64,000 bases of DNA, from contig NZ_JABWDV010000395.1 of NCBI RefSeq assembly GCF_013362995.1, positions 1-64,000 on the forward strand, given 5' to 3'. The notes under the pieces are model-generated. The model had not been told where the DNA came from. It did no database searches and worked only from the letters and a program-made list of their open reading frames with translations. Origin of the DNA: Streptomyces sp. TRM64462 (GTDB lineage: Bacteria; Actinomycetota; Actinomycetes; Streptomycetales; Streptomycetaceae). Shown here piece by piece: positions 33,568 through 41,306 of the stretch. The position numbers were made by a program, and so were the translations under genes. How positions within the stretch are numbered: position 1 is the first letter of the stretch; every line of letters begins with the position of its first letter.

Positions 33568-34727
33568 CCTCAACGCCCACGTCCGCCGCAACGGCCGCCA
33601 CCGTCACCAGGTGGACCCCCAGTTGGTCGCCGGACCACACCGACTCCAGCCTGCCGCCCATCACCGTGATCAACGACCCCCACGACCTGCCCGACTACAC
33701 CATCACCGCACTCGCCTCCCACCACCCCGCGACCGGACGCGTCGCCGTCCACCCCACACCCCTGGCCACCGCACCCGCCTACCTCGCCCACGACCTCATC
33801 AGAGCCCTGGGCAAACACCTTCCACCCCCGCACCGTGAAGCGCCCTGGTGGACCCTCAACGCCGAATCCTCCTGGCGCGTGACGCTCGCATGGACCCAGG
33901 CCCTCCACATCGACCACTACGTCATCTGCCGTGCCCACCGCATCACCGAACGCCACCTCGAGTACCTCATGGCCCTGCGCGAACGCACCCGCACCCGCTT
34001 GACCCTTGTCATCAGTGGCCCACCACCGGCCGCACTGGCCACCGTCCTCAGCGCCGTCCGCCACCATGAGATCGACTCCCTCGAAGCCGCCCGCCAGCAC
34101 CTCAACACCGGCGCGCAGTCACGCTCACACGCCTCCAACTACCCTGGCTGGCACCACGCCGCCCCCTTCCCCGCCCCAGACGACGAACCCTGGTACGCGC
34201 TGCCCCCACGCTCCCGGCGCCCCGGCAGGAGACCCGCCACCACCACCCCCACCTCCCGCGGCACTGTCAACCTGCTGCCCGGCCGCGCCACGGTGCCGCC
34301 CCCCGTCGTGCTACCGGCGCTCACCGACCTTGCTGCCCCCAGCCCTCACCACGAGGCCGTGGCTCAGCGCATCCACACCCGCATCGCCCACCCCGTCCAC
34401 GCTGCAGCCGTCGCCGTCCGCGCACTGACCGGCTACGGCATCGACCAGCTGGCCCACCTCACACGCCCCACACCGCAACGCCCACAGGCCGACCTTCCCG
34501 CCGATCTCCCCAGATGGGCCGAACTCCTTCTCGAAGCCGCCCACGTCCACAGCGAGCTCGAGAACTACACCCGCCCAGGACTGCCCGCCCATCTCACGGA
34601 CGCCAACAAGCCCTTCCGGCTCACGTGCGGGGAAGAAGAAGAGATCGCCCACGCCACGGAGACCTGCCGCCTCCTCGCCGCAAACCCCGCCCCCGAACGT
34701 CCCAGCACACGCAGAAAAAACCCATGA
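33564..34727 (+). CDS. Unknown protein of the transposition operon
   Basis: A 387-residue Pro/His/Thr-rich protein with no domain I recognise. The N-terminal part includes TALASHHPATGRVAVHP, a Trp-rich segment PPHREAPWWTLNAESSWRV, and an alpha/beta-like stretch (DHYVICRAHRITERHLEYL, RTRLTLVISGPPPAAL) that resembles the core of a P-loop protein without Walker motifs. The C-terminus is acidic (CGEEEEIAHATETCRL). It replaces the TniQ position in Tn7/Tn5053-like operons but does not show TniQ zinc motifs. ATG overlaps the previous stop and the stop overlaps the next ATG, so it is surely co-translated with the operon. Confidence 0.6.
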   Translation: MTSTPTSAATAATVTRWTPSWSPDHTDSSLPPITVINDPHDLPDYTITALASHHPATGRVAVHPTPLATAPAYLAHDLIRALGKHLPPPHREAPWWTLNAESSWRVTLAWTQALHIDHYVICRAHRITERHLEYLMALRERTRTRLTLVISGPPPAALATVLSAVRHHEIDSLEAARQHLNTGAQSRSHASNYPGWHHAAPFPAPDDEPWYALPPRSRRPGRRPATTTPTSRGTVNLLPGRATVPPPVVLPALTDLAAPSPHHEAVAQRIHTRIAHPVHAAAVAVRALTGYGIDQLAHLTRPTPQRPQADLPADLPRWAELLLEAAHVHSELENYTRPGLPAHLTDANKPFRLTCGEEEEIAHATETCRLLAANPAPERPSTRRKNP

Positions 34728-35143
34728 CGAGCAGCTACCGAGCCATCGAGGTGCTCCTGGCCGAGCAAACCCCGCTGCCCCCACCCGCCGAACGCAGCCG
34801 CCTGCGCAACAGCCTCGGCCTCACACCGACCCGACTCGCCCGGGCCATCGGCGTTGACACCACCACACTCCACGCATGGGAAGAAGGTCTCACCGAACCA
34901 GAAGCTCCCCTGCGTGCCGCCTACGCCTACTTCCTCGCCCGGGCCCACACCCTCGGCACCTACTACGCCCAAGCCATCGCAGAGCCCCACCCCACCGCAC
35001 CTGCTGAAGCAACCGACACCGCGCAAGGAACCCTGGCCCTCCTGAGCCCGTGCCACCCCCCCTGCAGCCCGGGTGAACCCCAACGCCGGCAAGAGCCTGC
35101 AGCCCAGCCCTTCCTGAACCCGCGCAGTCCCGCGCCCCGCTGA
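34724..35143 (+). CDS. XRE-type HTH protein, last gene of the transposition operon
   Basis: A 139-residue protein with a Cro/C1-type HTH at about 26-62 (RLRNSLGLTPTRLARAIGV, TLHAWEEGLTEP) followed by a helix and a disordered Pro-rich tail. It probably represses the operon or contributes to target recognition. ATG overlaps the upstream stop by four bases. No terminator is seen directly after it. Confidence 0.75.
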   Translation: MTSSYRAIEVLLAEQTPLPPPAERSRLRNSLGLTPTRLARAIGVDTTTLHAWEEGLTEPEAPLRAAYAYFLARAHTLGTYYAQAIAEPHPTAPAEATDTAQGTLALLSPCHPPCSPGEPQRRQEPAAQPFLNPRSPAPR

Positions 35144-35205
35144 AACGAGCCCCCGGCCAGGAGGCACCACGGACCTTTCGCGTACTCACTGGAGAAAACG
35201 GGGCG

Positions 35206-35228
35206 TTGTCAGTGCCGGCCGCTAGAGT
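35206..35228 (+). promoter_or_regulatory. RecA-NDp/PafBC-type DNA-damage promoter
   Basis: TTGTCAGTGCC, spacer GGCCGC, TAGAGT: 10 of 11 match in the first block and a good -10. Transcription would start near 35236, leaving a short leader with an AGGAG ribosome site before the ATG at 35276. Confidence 0.75.
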
Positions 35229-35275
35229 TCCCGCTTGTCCGGCGCGGACTGCTTTGTGAAGATCAGGAGCTGCCC

Positions 35276-36121
35276 ATGAAGCGTGAGCGGGCGACCGCAA
35301 CCCTCCACGAGATGCTCGACCGTCTTGAGCAGAACATCTGGCCACTGGACCTCATCACCGAAGTACACCTCTTCGGCTCCTACATCCGCGGCGCCCTGGA
35401 AGTTGGCGACATCGACGTCGTGATCCAGCACACCACCGACGAGCGCTGGACCCAGCACTCTCTCAGCGCGCTCTTCAGCGGCCGCGACGGCTACGCACCG
35501 ATGCGACAGGCTCTGCGCGGCAACCGCCGCGGCGTCAGCTTCCAGTTCCAGGAACGCCAAGCCCTGGAGAAGGAAGGGATCGAACTGCTCCTGCTGTGGC
35601 GGCAGGGCGAGCCGATCACTATCGCCCGGCAGCGGCTGGCCGCGATCACCCCCGATGCGGCCGCCGGCCGTGCGCCGCGCGATCATGTCCTGCCGACCTA
35701 CGAGGCGATCGCCGACCAGCTCCCGCGTCCGGTCCGTATCGACCTGCACCGCTGGAGCACCGAAGGCACGGCCACCGTCGCCGCGTTTGCTCTGAGCGAC
35801 GCCCAGCCCCGCTCTGCCGCAGCGCTGGAGCACATGGACGACCGGTGGACCTCGAACAGCCCTCTGCGCCGCGCAGCCGCCGCAGCGCTGGCTCACCTGG
35901 AGAACACCGGCCTCGAACTGGGCCGCGCCGAGGTGCACGGCCGGTACATGACGCCGGGCGCGAGCGATCACATGATCGACTGCTTCGTCGACCTGGGCTG
36001 GCGCTACTGGAGCAAGGCGCAGTGCTATCTGGACGACGGTCAGGCGTGGTTCGAGGTCCTGCCCGCAACTGCCCGGCAGCCTCTTCACGCCCTGCACATC
36101 ACACCCGTTCCTCGCGCCTGA
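35276..36121 (+). CDS. Nucleotidyltransferase-domain protein (MNT/pol-beta fold)
   Basis: A 281-residue protein. The nucleotidyltransferase signature is HLFGSYIRGALEVGDIDVVI: G34-S35 followed by the metal-binding D45 and D47. The rest is helical with a Trp-rich C-terminus. Proteins of this fold transfer nucleotides to proteins or RNA and occur as antitoxins or effectors in defence. It has a good ribosome site (AGGAG) and a strong damage-type promoter 48 bases upstream. No HEPN partner is directly adjacent; the next genes are a small Cys protein and an Mrr nuclease on the other strand. Confidence 0.75.
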   Translation: MKRERATATLHEMLDRLEQNIWPLDLITEVHLFGSYIRGALEVGDIDVVIQHTTDERWTQHSLSALFSGRDGYAPMRQALRGNRRGVSFQFQERQALEKEGIELLLLWRQGEPITIARQRLAAITPDAAAGRAPRDHVLPTYEAIADQLPRPVRIDLHRWSTEGTATVAAFALSDAQPRSAAALEHMDDRWTSNSPLRRAAAAALAHLENTGLELGRAEVHGRYMTPGASDHMIDCFVDLGWRYWSKAQCYLDDGQAWFEVLPATARQPLHALHITPVPRA

Positions 36122-36126
36122 AAACT

Positions 36127-36170
36127 CGGCATCCCGAGCGCTGACGGGCCCGGTGAGTTCAGGGATGCCG
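36127..36170. terminator. Inverted repeat between convergent genes
   Basis: CGGCATCCC (36127-36135) pairs with GGGATGCCG (36162-36170) across a 26-base loop. It sits between the ends of two convergent genes and overlaps the last codons of the minus-strand one, a plausible bidirectional terminator with a long loop. Confidence 0.4.
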
Positions 36171-36509
36171 CTGCGTGCCGGTCCCGCCGAACAGATCATC
36201 GATCGAGAACGCGAAGGAACCGGCGCTTGCGGCTGAGCTTCGGTGTCCCTGCGCCTCAGTGGCCAGCCGGGTGATGAGCGCCTCCCAGCATGACGGGCAG
36301 CCACACCTGCCGCCGTCACGGTGCTCGGCGCCACTGCGGCCCACCGCTGCCTGAACCTGGCCGGCCAAAGCCTCGAACGCAGCCTTCCACCGGTCAGCCG
36401 ACGCCTGGTGGGCCACAGCCTGGCCGGCAGCCGAGCGCGCCGCTTCCTCGGCTCGGCGCCTAGCCTGGATCATCGGCCAGTCCGGCCCGCCGCCATATCC
36501 GTACGACAT
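36159..36509 (-). CDS. Small protein with Cys pair, unknown function
   Basis: A 116-residue protein: Gly/Tyr-rich start (MSYGYGGGPDW), a long helix (ARRRAEEAARSAAGQAV through KAAFEALAGQVQAAV), then a CGCPSC motif and a short acidic/hydrophobic tail SFAFSIDDLFGG that resembles a peptide for docking to another protein. ATG 36509 has AGAGGAA upstream. It starts within 70 bases of the Mrr-like nuclease stop, same strand, so the two may be co-transcribed. Confidence 0.6.
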   Translation of the reverse strand: MSYGYGGGPDWPMIQARRRAEEAARSAAGQAVAHQASADRWKAAFEALAGQVQAAVGRSGAEHRDGGRCGCPSCWEALITRLATEAQGHRSSAASAGSFAFSIDDLFGGTGTQRHP

Positions 36510-36577
36510 GCTTGTTCCTCTCGTGTCGAACCGCTGTCTCCAACCGCACACCGGCACGAAAGGACACGAGGGTGGCG

Positions 36578-38092
36578 TCAGTTCAGGTCGCGTGTCTGCC
36601 AGCCCGGCGGGAGCTTGGGCAGGCCGATCAGAGCGTCGATGCCGAGATGCTCCAGCAGCAGGGCTTTGAGATGCCGGCCGTCGATGAGTTCGACGCGGTT
36701 ACGGGGAGCGAAGTCCCAGCTCGCCTTGCCGAACCACGCGGTGGTGACCACGATGCCCTTCGAAGCGTTCTTGTCGTTCACGATGCCCGCGACCGACCGC
36801 ACCGTCTCGGCGGAGACCACGTTCTTCGAGCGTTTGGCCTGGATGATGCACAGCCCGCCGATGAGGGGTTCCTCATTGACCGCGACAGCGTCGATGCCGT
36901 CGTCTCTAGACGCCTGGGTCACCCACGACTTGAGCCCGATCTTCTCGAACAGGCGCCGGATGAGATGCTCGAAATCGATCGGGTCCATCGCGACGAGGTC
37001 GGGCCGGCTGTCGAGGCCGGCGACGACGTCGCGCTCCGGGGCGATCTTGTACCGGGTCAGGTCGAACGTGACAACGGGCGGAACCGGTTCAAGGTCGTAA
37101 GGGTGCTGGGAGACGATCGCGTTGAGATGGTGAAGGCTCTGCACCGGGGCGAGTTCCGGCTCGTCCAGCACGAGTTCACCGAATGTCTCCCGGCTGACCC
37201 GCACACTGATCAGACACGGCTCGATCGACTTGCCGGTGGCACGGTCCTTGGCGTGCACCTTCCCGTTGAACGCAACTCCGTCCACGAGCGACGGCGGCGT
37301 CACAGCGAAGGCCTCGTCGATCGCCCGCAGCGCGAGTCTGGCCACCAAATCCCTGTACAACGCCTTGCACTCACTCTCCTTGCGTGGCTGCGGGACCACA
37401 GCCGGGGGAGCAGAGGCTTTGAACCGATACTGCGTGACCGAGGGAACCACCGCCTGGACGGGGAGCTCGATCTCCAAAATCAGCTCCCGGGACTCAGGAG
37501 CGAACGCCGCCCGCCGAGCGCCACCAAGGCCTTCCGGATACCTGATGGAGCCCAGCGTCCTCTCCACTGCGACCGCGAACCCTTCGAAGTCTCCTTCACC
37601 GAGCGCCTGCTCCGCCTCCAGCCGCAGCCCGGGCAGCCCACCGGGGCGGTCAATCAGGACAGCAGTCAGCTCCTCGAGCCGTTCTTCGACCTGGGCCGTC
37701 CGCCCTGCAGCCTCCCGGCGTAAATTCTCAACGCCCTCCTGCTTCGCACGCCGCTCCGCCGCAGCCTTCTCGCGGGCCTCCGCGCGACGCTTCTGCTCGA
37801 GTTCCTTCGCCCGCGCAGCCTGACGCTTCTCAAGATCCCGCACGATCTGCTCGGCCTTACGCGACTCGGCAGTCCGCTGTGCCTGCTTCTCCTTCTGTGC
37901 GCGCATCCACGCCTGCGCCTGCTCGCGTTCTCGACGTGCTTCCTGCTTTACCCGCTCGGCGGCCTCGCGCTCCGCGGCCCGCGCCTGACGCGCCTGCTCC
38001 GCCTCAGCGCGCCTGGCCGCTGCGGCCTTGGCCTTCTGGCTGTCCCGGTACGCCTGCAACAACTGCGCCGCCAACGACTTTCTACGCGCCAT
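36578..38092 (-). CDS. Mrr-type restriction endonuclease with long coiled coil
   Basis: A 504-residue protein. Residues 1-150 are an extended Arg/Glu/Ala-rich coiled coil (ARRAEAEQARQARAAER and similar). The middle is a mixed domain. The C-terminus is an Mrr_cat nuclease: DFEHLIRRLFEKIGLKSW, then SRDDGIDAV (metal Asp) and CIIQAKR (Gln-x-Lys), then GIVVTTAWFGK. Mrr enzymes cut modified DNA. ATG at 38092 is preceded by a G-rich ribosome site; the open frame to 38209 is not favoured. The long coiled coil suggests oligomerisation or binding to the Rad50-like neighbour encoded upstream on the same strand. Confidence 0.85.
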   Translation of the reverse strand: MARRKSLAAQLLQAYRDSQKAKAAAARRAEAEQARQARAAEREAAERVKQEARREREQAQAWMRAQKEKQAQRTAESRKAEQIVRDLEKRQAARAKELEQKRRAEAREKAAAERRAKQEGVENLRREAAGRTAQVEERLEELTAVLIDRPGGLPGLRLEAEQALGEGDFEGFAVAVERTLGSIRYPEGLGGARRAAFAPESRELILEIELPVQAVVPSVTQYRFKASAPPAVVPQPRKESECKALYRDLVARLALRAIDEAFAVTPPSLVDGVAFNGKVHAKDRATGKSIEPCLISVRVSRETFGELVLDEPELAPVQSLHHLNAIVSQHPYDLEPVPPVVTFDLTRYKIAPERDVVAGLDSRPDLVAMDPIDFEHLIRRLFEKIGLKSWVTQASRDDGIDAVAVNEEPLIGGLCIIQAKRSKNVVSAETVRSVAGIVNDKNASKGIVVTTAWFGKASWDFAPRNRVELIDGRHLKALLLEHLGIDALIGLPKLPPGWQTRDLN

Positions 38093-38397
38093 TCGCCGCC
38101 CCCCGACCACAGGTGAAAGTAAAAGAGCTGCCCCGTTCGCGGGCAGGGCAATCTCCAGCGTCCGCCCATGGCCTGACTCGCTCGGAGGACGACGGCTTTT
38201 CACACGCACCGCTTGGACCGCCCGCGGCAGCGTGGCGGGGGGTGTTCAGGCGTCGTCGCTTATCCATAGCTTGCAACACCGGTGCCCGCCGGGCAACGCC
38301 AGCAACTCGGCGGCCAGATGCTGCCGCTCGAGCTGGCGCAGCGGCCGCCGGGACCGAGGGGACCGGCCGGCCCCTCGGTACTCCTGGCCTGCTTCGC
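38093..38397. other. Intergenic region upstream of the Mrr-like gene
   Basis: About 300 bases with no supported gene. It should contain the promoter of the Mrr-like gene; no clear -35/-10 pair was identified. Confidence 0.4.
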
Positions 38398-40245
38398 TCA
38401 GCCAGCGTGGACGGGGGCGTGATCGAAGAACCGGTGCTCGTCGTTGATGTGGATCTCCCGCACACCAGGGTAGGGACGGGGGAGCGGGTCGTTGGTTGCG
38501 GCGATGGCCTGACAGGCGTAACCGTCGGCCGAGGGGTCATCGGCGATGGAGATCAGCGTGTCGATCAGACGCAGACTAGTGTCCTGGTCGAGACCTGTCG
38601 CGCCCAGGCCAGCCAGAGGCGAGTCGATGATCAGCAGCGGAGGGACCCGGGCCAGGGGATCCACGCGGCCGAGGTCACGCAGGGCCAGTAGCAGCGCGAC
38701 GTTCGTGGCAGCCCTCGGGCTGCCTCCAACCGAGCTGTCGGCGAACGTCTTGTCGACATCGCCGTGCTCCTTGACCCGTGTGGTGAAGTCCAACGGATCG
38801 ATGGAGGCGGCCTCGACAGCCGGGTTGATCTGACGCAGCCGCTCCAGGAAGAACTGCGACCAGCGACCGGTAACCTCCTTTCGGCGTACCTCCTGGGCGC
38901 TCTTCACGGCGTCGCGGGCGGCCTGCGCCTGCTCCATCGCTTCCTTCGCCGCCGCGACGGCCGTCTCCTGGGCGCTGATGTAGTCGGCGTCCTGAAGACG
39001 CCGCTTGAGCTGAGCCACGTCCCGGCTCAGACCATGGGCCTCCTTCTCCGCCGATTGAGCAAGCGTGCGGGCCGAAGCGACATGGTCCCGGTCGTAGTCA
39101 TCACGCGCGGCAAGCGCATCTGCTGCGGCCGTTTCCGCCTCCTGCGCTGCCTGCGCCACGGTCGTCATATCCCCTTGCAGCGCCTTAACCTTCCGAGCCA
39201 GCCGCTCCGATCGCGCCCGCGCGGTGGCGATCTGCCGTTCACGCCGGTCCTGGCCGCCGGGGTGGACCAGGCCGCACTGCGGGCACAGGCCGGGCGCCCG
39301 CTCGGGCAACACCTGCCCGCAGTGGGAGCAGTCCTGCGCCGCCGGGTTGAGCAGCGCGGCGAGCTCGCCCTCCGTCCGGGCCTGATCCGCCATGACCCGG
39401 CTCAGCTTGCCCTGGACCACCTCTGCCTGCCGCGCAGCCTTCCTGCGCTGCTGGTCCGCCGCCTTGTGCAGGGCAACCAAGCGCCCGTGTTCCCCCACCG
39501 CCGCGGTCAGCGCACCGGCTGCCTTCTGCCAGCGACCGGCGGCAGCCTGGTGCTCATGCTGCTTTTGCTCACACTCGGCGCGCACACTGTCCGGATCGGC
39601 CAGAGCGCCGGTGTCACGGAGCTTCTTGAACTGCCTCAGCGCAGATTGGGCAGCCCGAAATCGGCTTTCAGTCTCGGACGCGTTCTTCTCCAGACCCGCG
39701 AGCTCCTCGTTCCACAGCCCGAGCACCACTTCCAGCGCAAGCACGCGCGATGCGTCCTTGCCCCCGCCGAGGAACTCCGAGGCGATGGTGTTCTGCCGCA
39801 ACGCCATCACAGTGGTGTAGAACTCATCCAGCCCAGCACGTGACGTGCCGCGGACCGCGGCCGACAAGCCGAGCAGGTCCTGCACGAACGCGCCCGCCGT
39901 CATCTCCGTGGCTTTCGACGACGTGACCGCAAGCGAATGCTCGATCGCGCGGGGATCGTCGAGATTTTTCAATGACACCCGCGCCCGCGGATCCGATCCG
40001 CTGCGCGTTGCCTGCCAGCGCACCCCGGCGACGCGGAACACCAGGCGAAGATACTGACAGCTGCGCACCTCCGGCATGACCGTCGCCGTCGTCAGCCCCA
40101 GCGGATACAGCAGAGCCTCCACAGCGGTCGACTTCCCCGCTTTCGAATGCCCGACCAGGAAGGTCACCAGCCCCTTGAAGTAGCGGGCATACCAGACCCC
40201 GCCGCGCTGGAACTCAAACCGTTCGATCACCAACGACGGGCCCAC
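38398..40245 (-). CDS. Rad50/SMC-like ATPase with central zinc ribbon
   Basis: A 615-residue SMC-type ATPase. Walker A is VGHSKAGKST (about 31-40); a coiled-coil arm leads to a four-Cys zinc ribbon (CSHCG near 306 and CPQCG near 323) and a return coiled coil; the ABC-signature position reads SSVGGSPRAATNVALLLAL near 510 and Walker B LLIIDSPLAGLG near 540. Classical Rad50 has one CxxC per chain; this one has two, so its apex would bind zinc within one chain. GTG 40245 was chosen for the AAAGGAG five bases upstream. No Mre11-type nuclease is adjacent; the nearest nuclease is the Mrr-like protein. Confidence 0.8.
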   Translation of the reverse strand: MGPSLVIERFEFQRGGVWYARYFKGLVTFLVGHSKAGKSTAVEALLYPLGLTTATVMPEVRSCQYLRLVFRVAGVRWQATRSGSDPRARVSLKNLDDPRAIEHSLAVTSSKATEMTAGAFVQDLLGLSAAVRGTSRAGLDEFYTTVMALRQNTIASEFLGGGKDASRVLALEVVLGLWNEELAGLEKNASETESRFRAAQSALRQFKKLRDTGALADPDSVRAECEQKQHEHQAAAGRWQKAAGALTAAVGEHGRLVALHKAADQQRRKAARQAEVVQGKLSRVMADQARTEGELAALLNPAAQDCSHCGQVLPERAPGLCPQCGLVHPGGQDRRERQIATARARSERLARKVKALQGDMTTVAQAAQEAETAAADALAARDDYDRDHVASARTLAQSAEKEAHGLSRDVAQLKRRLQDADYISAQETAVAAAKEAMEQAQAARDAVKSAQEVRRKEVTGRWSQFFLERLRQINPAVEAASIDPLDFTTRVKEHGDVDKTFADSSVGGSPRAATNVALLLALRDLGRVDPLARVPPLLIIDSPLAGLGATGLDQDTSLRLIDTLISIADDPSADGYACQAIAATNDPLPRPYPGVREIHINDEHRFFDHAPVHAG

Positions 40246-40672
40246 CGGCGCTCCTTTGTCCACACGAATACGTCGGTAGAGGAAACGAACGCCTGCCGAC
40301 TGGGTGACGCACGCACACTGCTGCTTTCCACCAGCGACCAGCCAGTGCCCGGCAGCCCGCCGCACTACGTCAGAGCAGACCCTGGACCGCCAGTAGGGCA
40401 AATCCCCAACGATGCAGCCGGTAGCGGGCGCCGCCCCGCAGGCCAGGGTGCAGTTGCTGCCAGCCCCCGGCCGGGCAGCCCCCAGCTGCTGTCACCCGCA
40501 GACCCCCGGCTCCGCGATCACGATGCGACGAAGCTGCCCGCACAGGCGTGACGTCCCCCTGCCTCAGAGCAGTCGACCCAGCACGACCCGCCATCTTTGA
40601 CGCCCTTTCGGATCGATCGTTAAAGTGCATGCGCAATCAGATAACAGAGTTCGCATGTGATGGGGGCGGAGG
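40246..40672. other. Divergent intergenic region
   Basis: About 430 bases between the divergent Rad50-like and excisionase-like genes. No gene is supported. An AT-richer patch around 40616-40656 (GATCGATCGTTAAAG, then ATCAGATAACAGAG) probably holds the promoter for the plus-strand cassette. Confidence 0.45.
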
Positions 40673-41281
40673 ATGGGCATCTTGCTAACAACCGGACAAG
40701 CAGCAGAGGAACTCGGCTTCGCCGTCACGACATTCCGGCGCCTCATCCATGCCGACCTGCTCCCCGGGCATTCCCAGCGTGGAGTCCGGGTCATGACCCC
40801 CCTCAGCGTCGTGCAAGCTCTCAGCGCGCGCCGCCACGCTCCCGTGCACCAGCTCGACGCCCCAGAGATCGCTGTCCTGCGCGTTGACGCCGCCCAGCCC
40901 GCGCACGACGACGACCGGGACTGGATCGGCTTCGCCGCCACGCTCAGCCCCGACCACCTCGTGAAGGCGCTGCGCGGCTGGTGGCGGTGCGACGCGGCGA
41001 GTGTCGCGGCCGGGGGAGTGCTGCCGGTCACCCTGTCGGGCTACGTCGTGGCCGTGCTGACCGGCCTTCAACGGTGGGAGAAGAACTTCGCCGGCAAACA
41101 CGCCTTTCCCGAAGCCCGCCTCGCGGGCTACGTGACCGATCTTGCCGCTCCGACGACAGTGATCACCTCCGATCTCGACGGCGACCGCAGGCTTGCCGAG
41201 TTGCTGCTGGGCACGCGGCTTGCCTCCCACTCGGGCGGGGCCATTGCCTACGTCACCACGAACACCGCTACTACTGGCTGA
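40673..41281 (+). CDS. MerR/excisionase-like HTH protein
   Basis: A 202-residue protein with an N-terminal winged HTH of excisionase/MerR type (LLTTGQAAEELGFAVTTFRRLI, then ADLLPG). The remaining part is alpha/beta of unknown fold, including HLVKALRGWWRCD and a C-terminus with ITSDLDGDRRLAELLLG. It has a G-rich region upstream (GGGGGCGGAGG) although very close to the ATG. The next gene starts 25 bases after its stop, so the two form a unit. It may regulate or load the polymerase-like protein that follows. Confidence 0.6.
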   Translation: MGILLTTGQAAEELGFAVTTFRRLIHADLLPGHSQRGVRVMTPLSVVQALSARRHAPVHQLDAPEIAVLRVDAAQPAHDDDRDWIGFAATLSPDHLVKALRGWWRCDAASVAAGGVLPVTLSGYVVAVLTGLQRWEKNFAGKHAFPEARLAGYVTDLAAPTTVITSDLDGDRRLAELLLGTRLASHSGGAIAYVTTNTATTG

Positions 41282-41306
41282 AGCCGCTTCGGACAAGGAA
41301 GCCTCG

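Noticed and set aside
29500-35143. CRISPR-associated transposon
   Set aside because: No Cas12k, Cascade genes, TniQ or repeat array occur within reach; only the transposase and ATPase types are shared.
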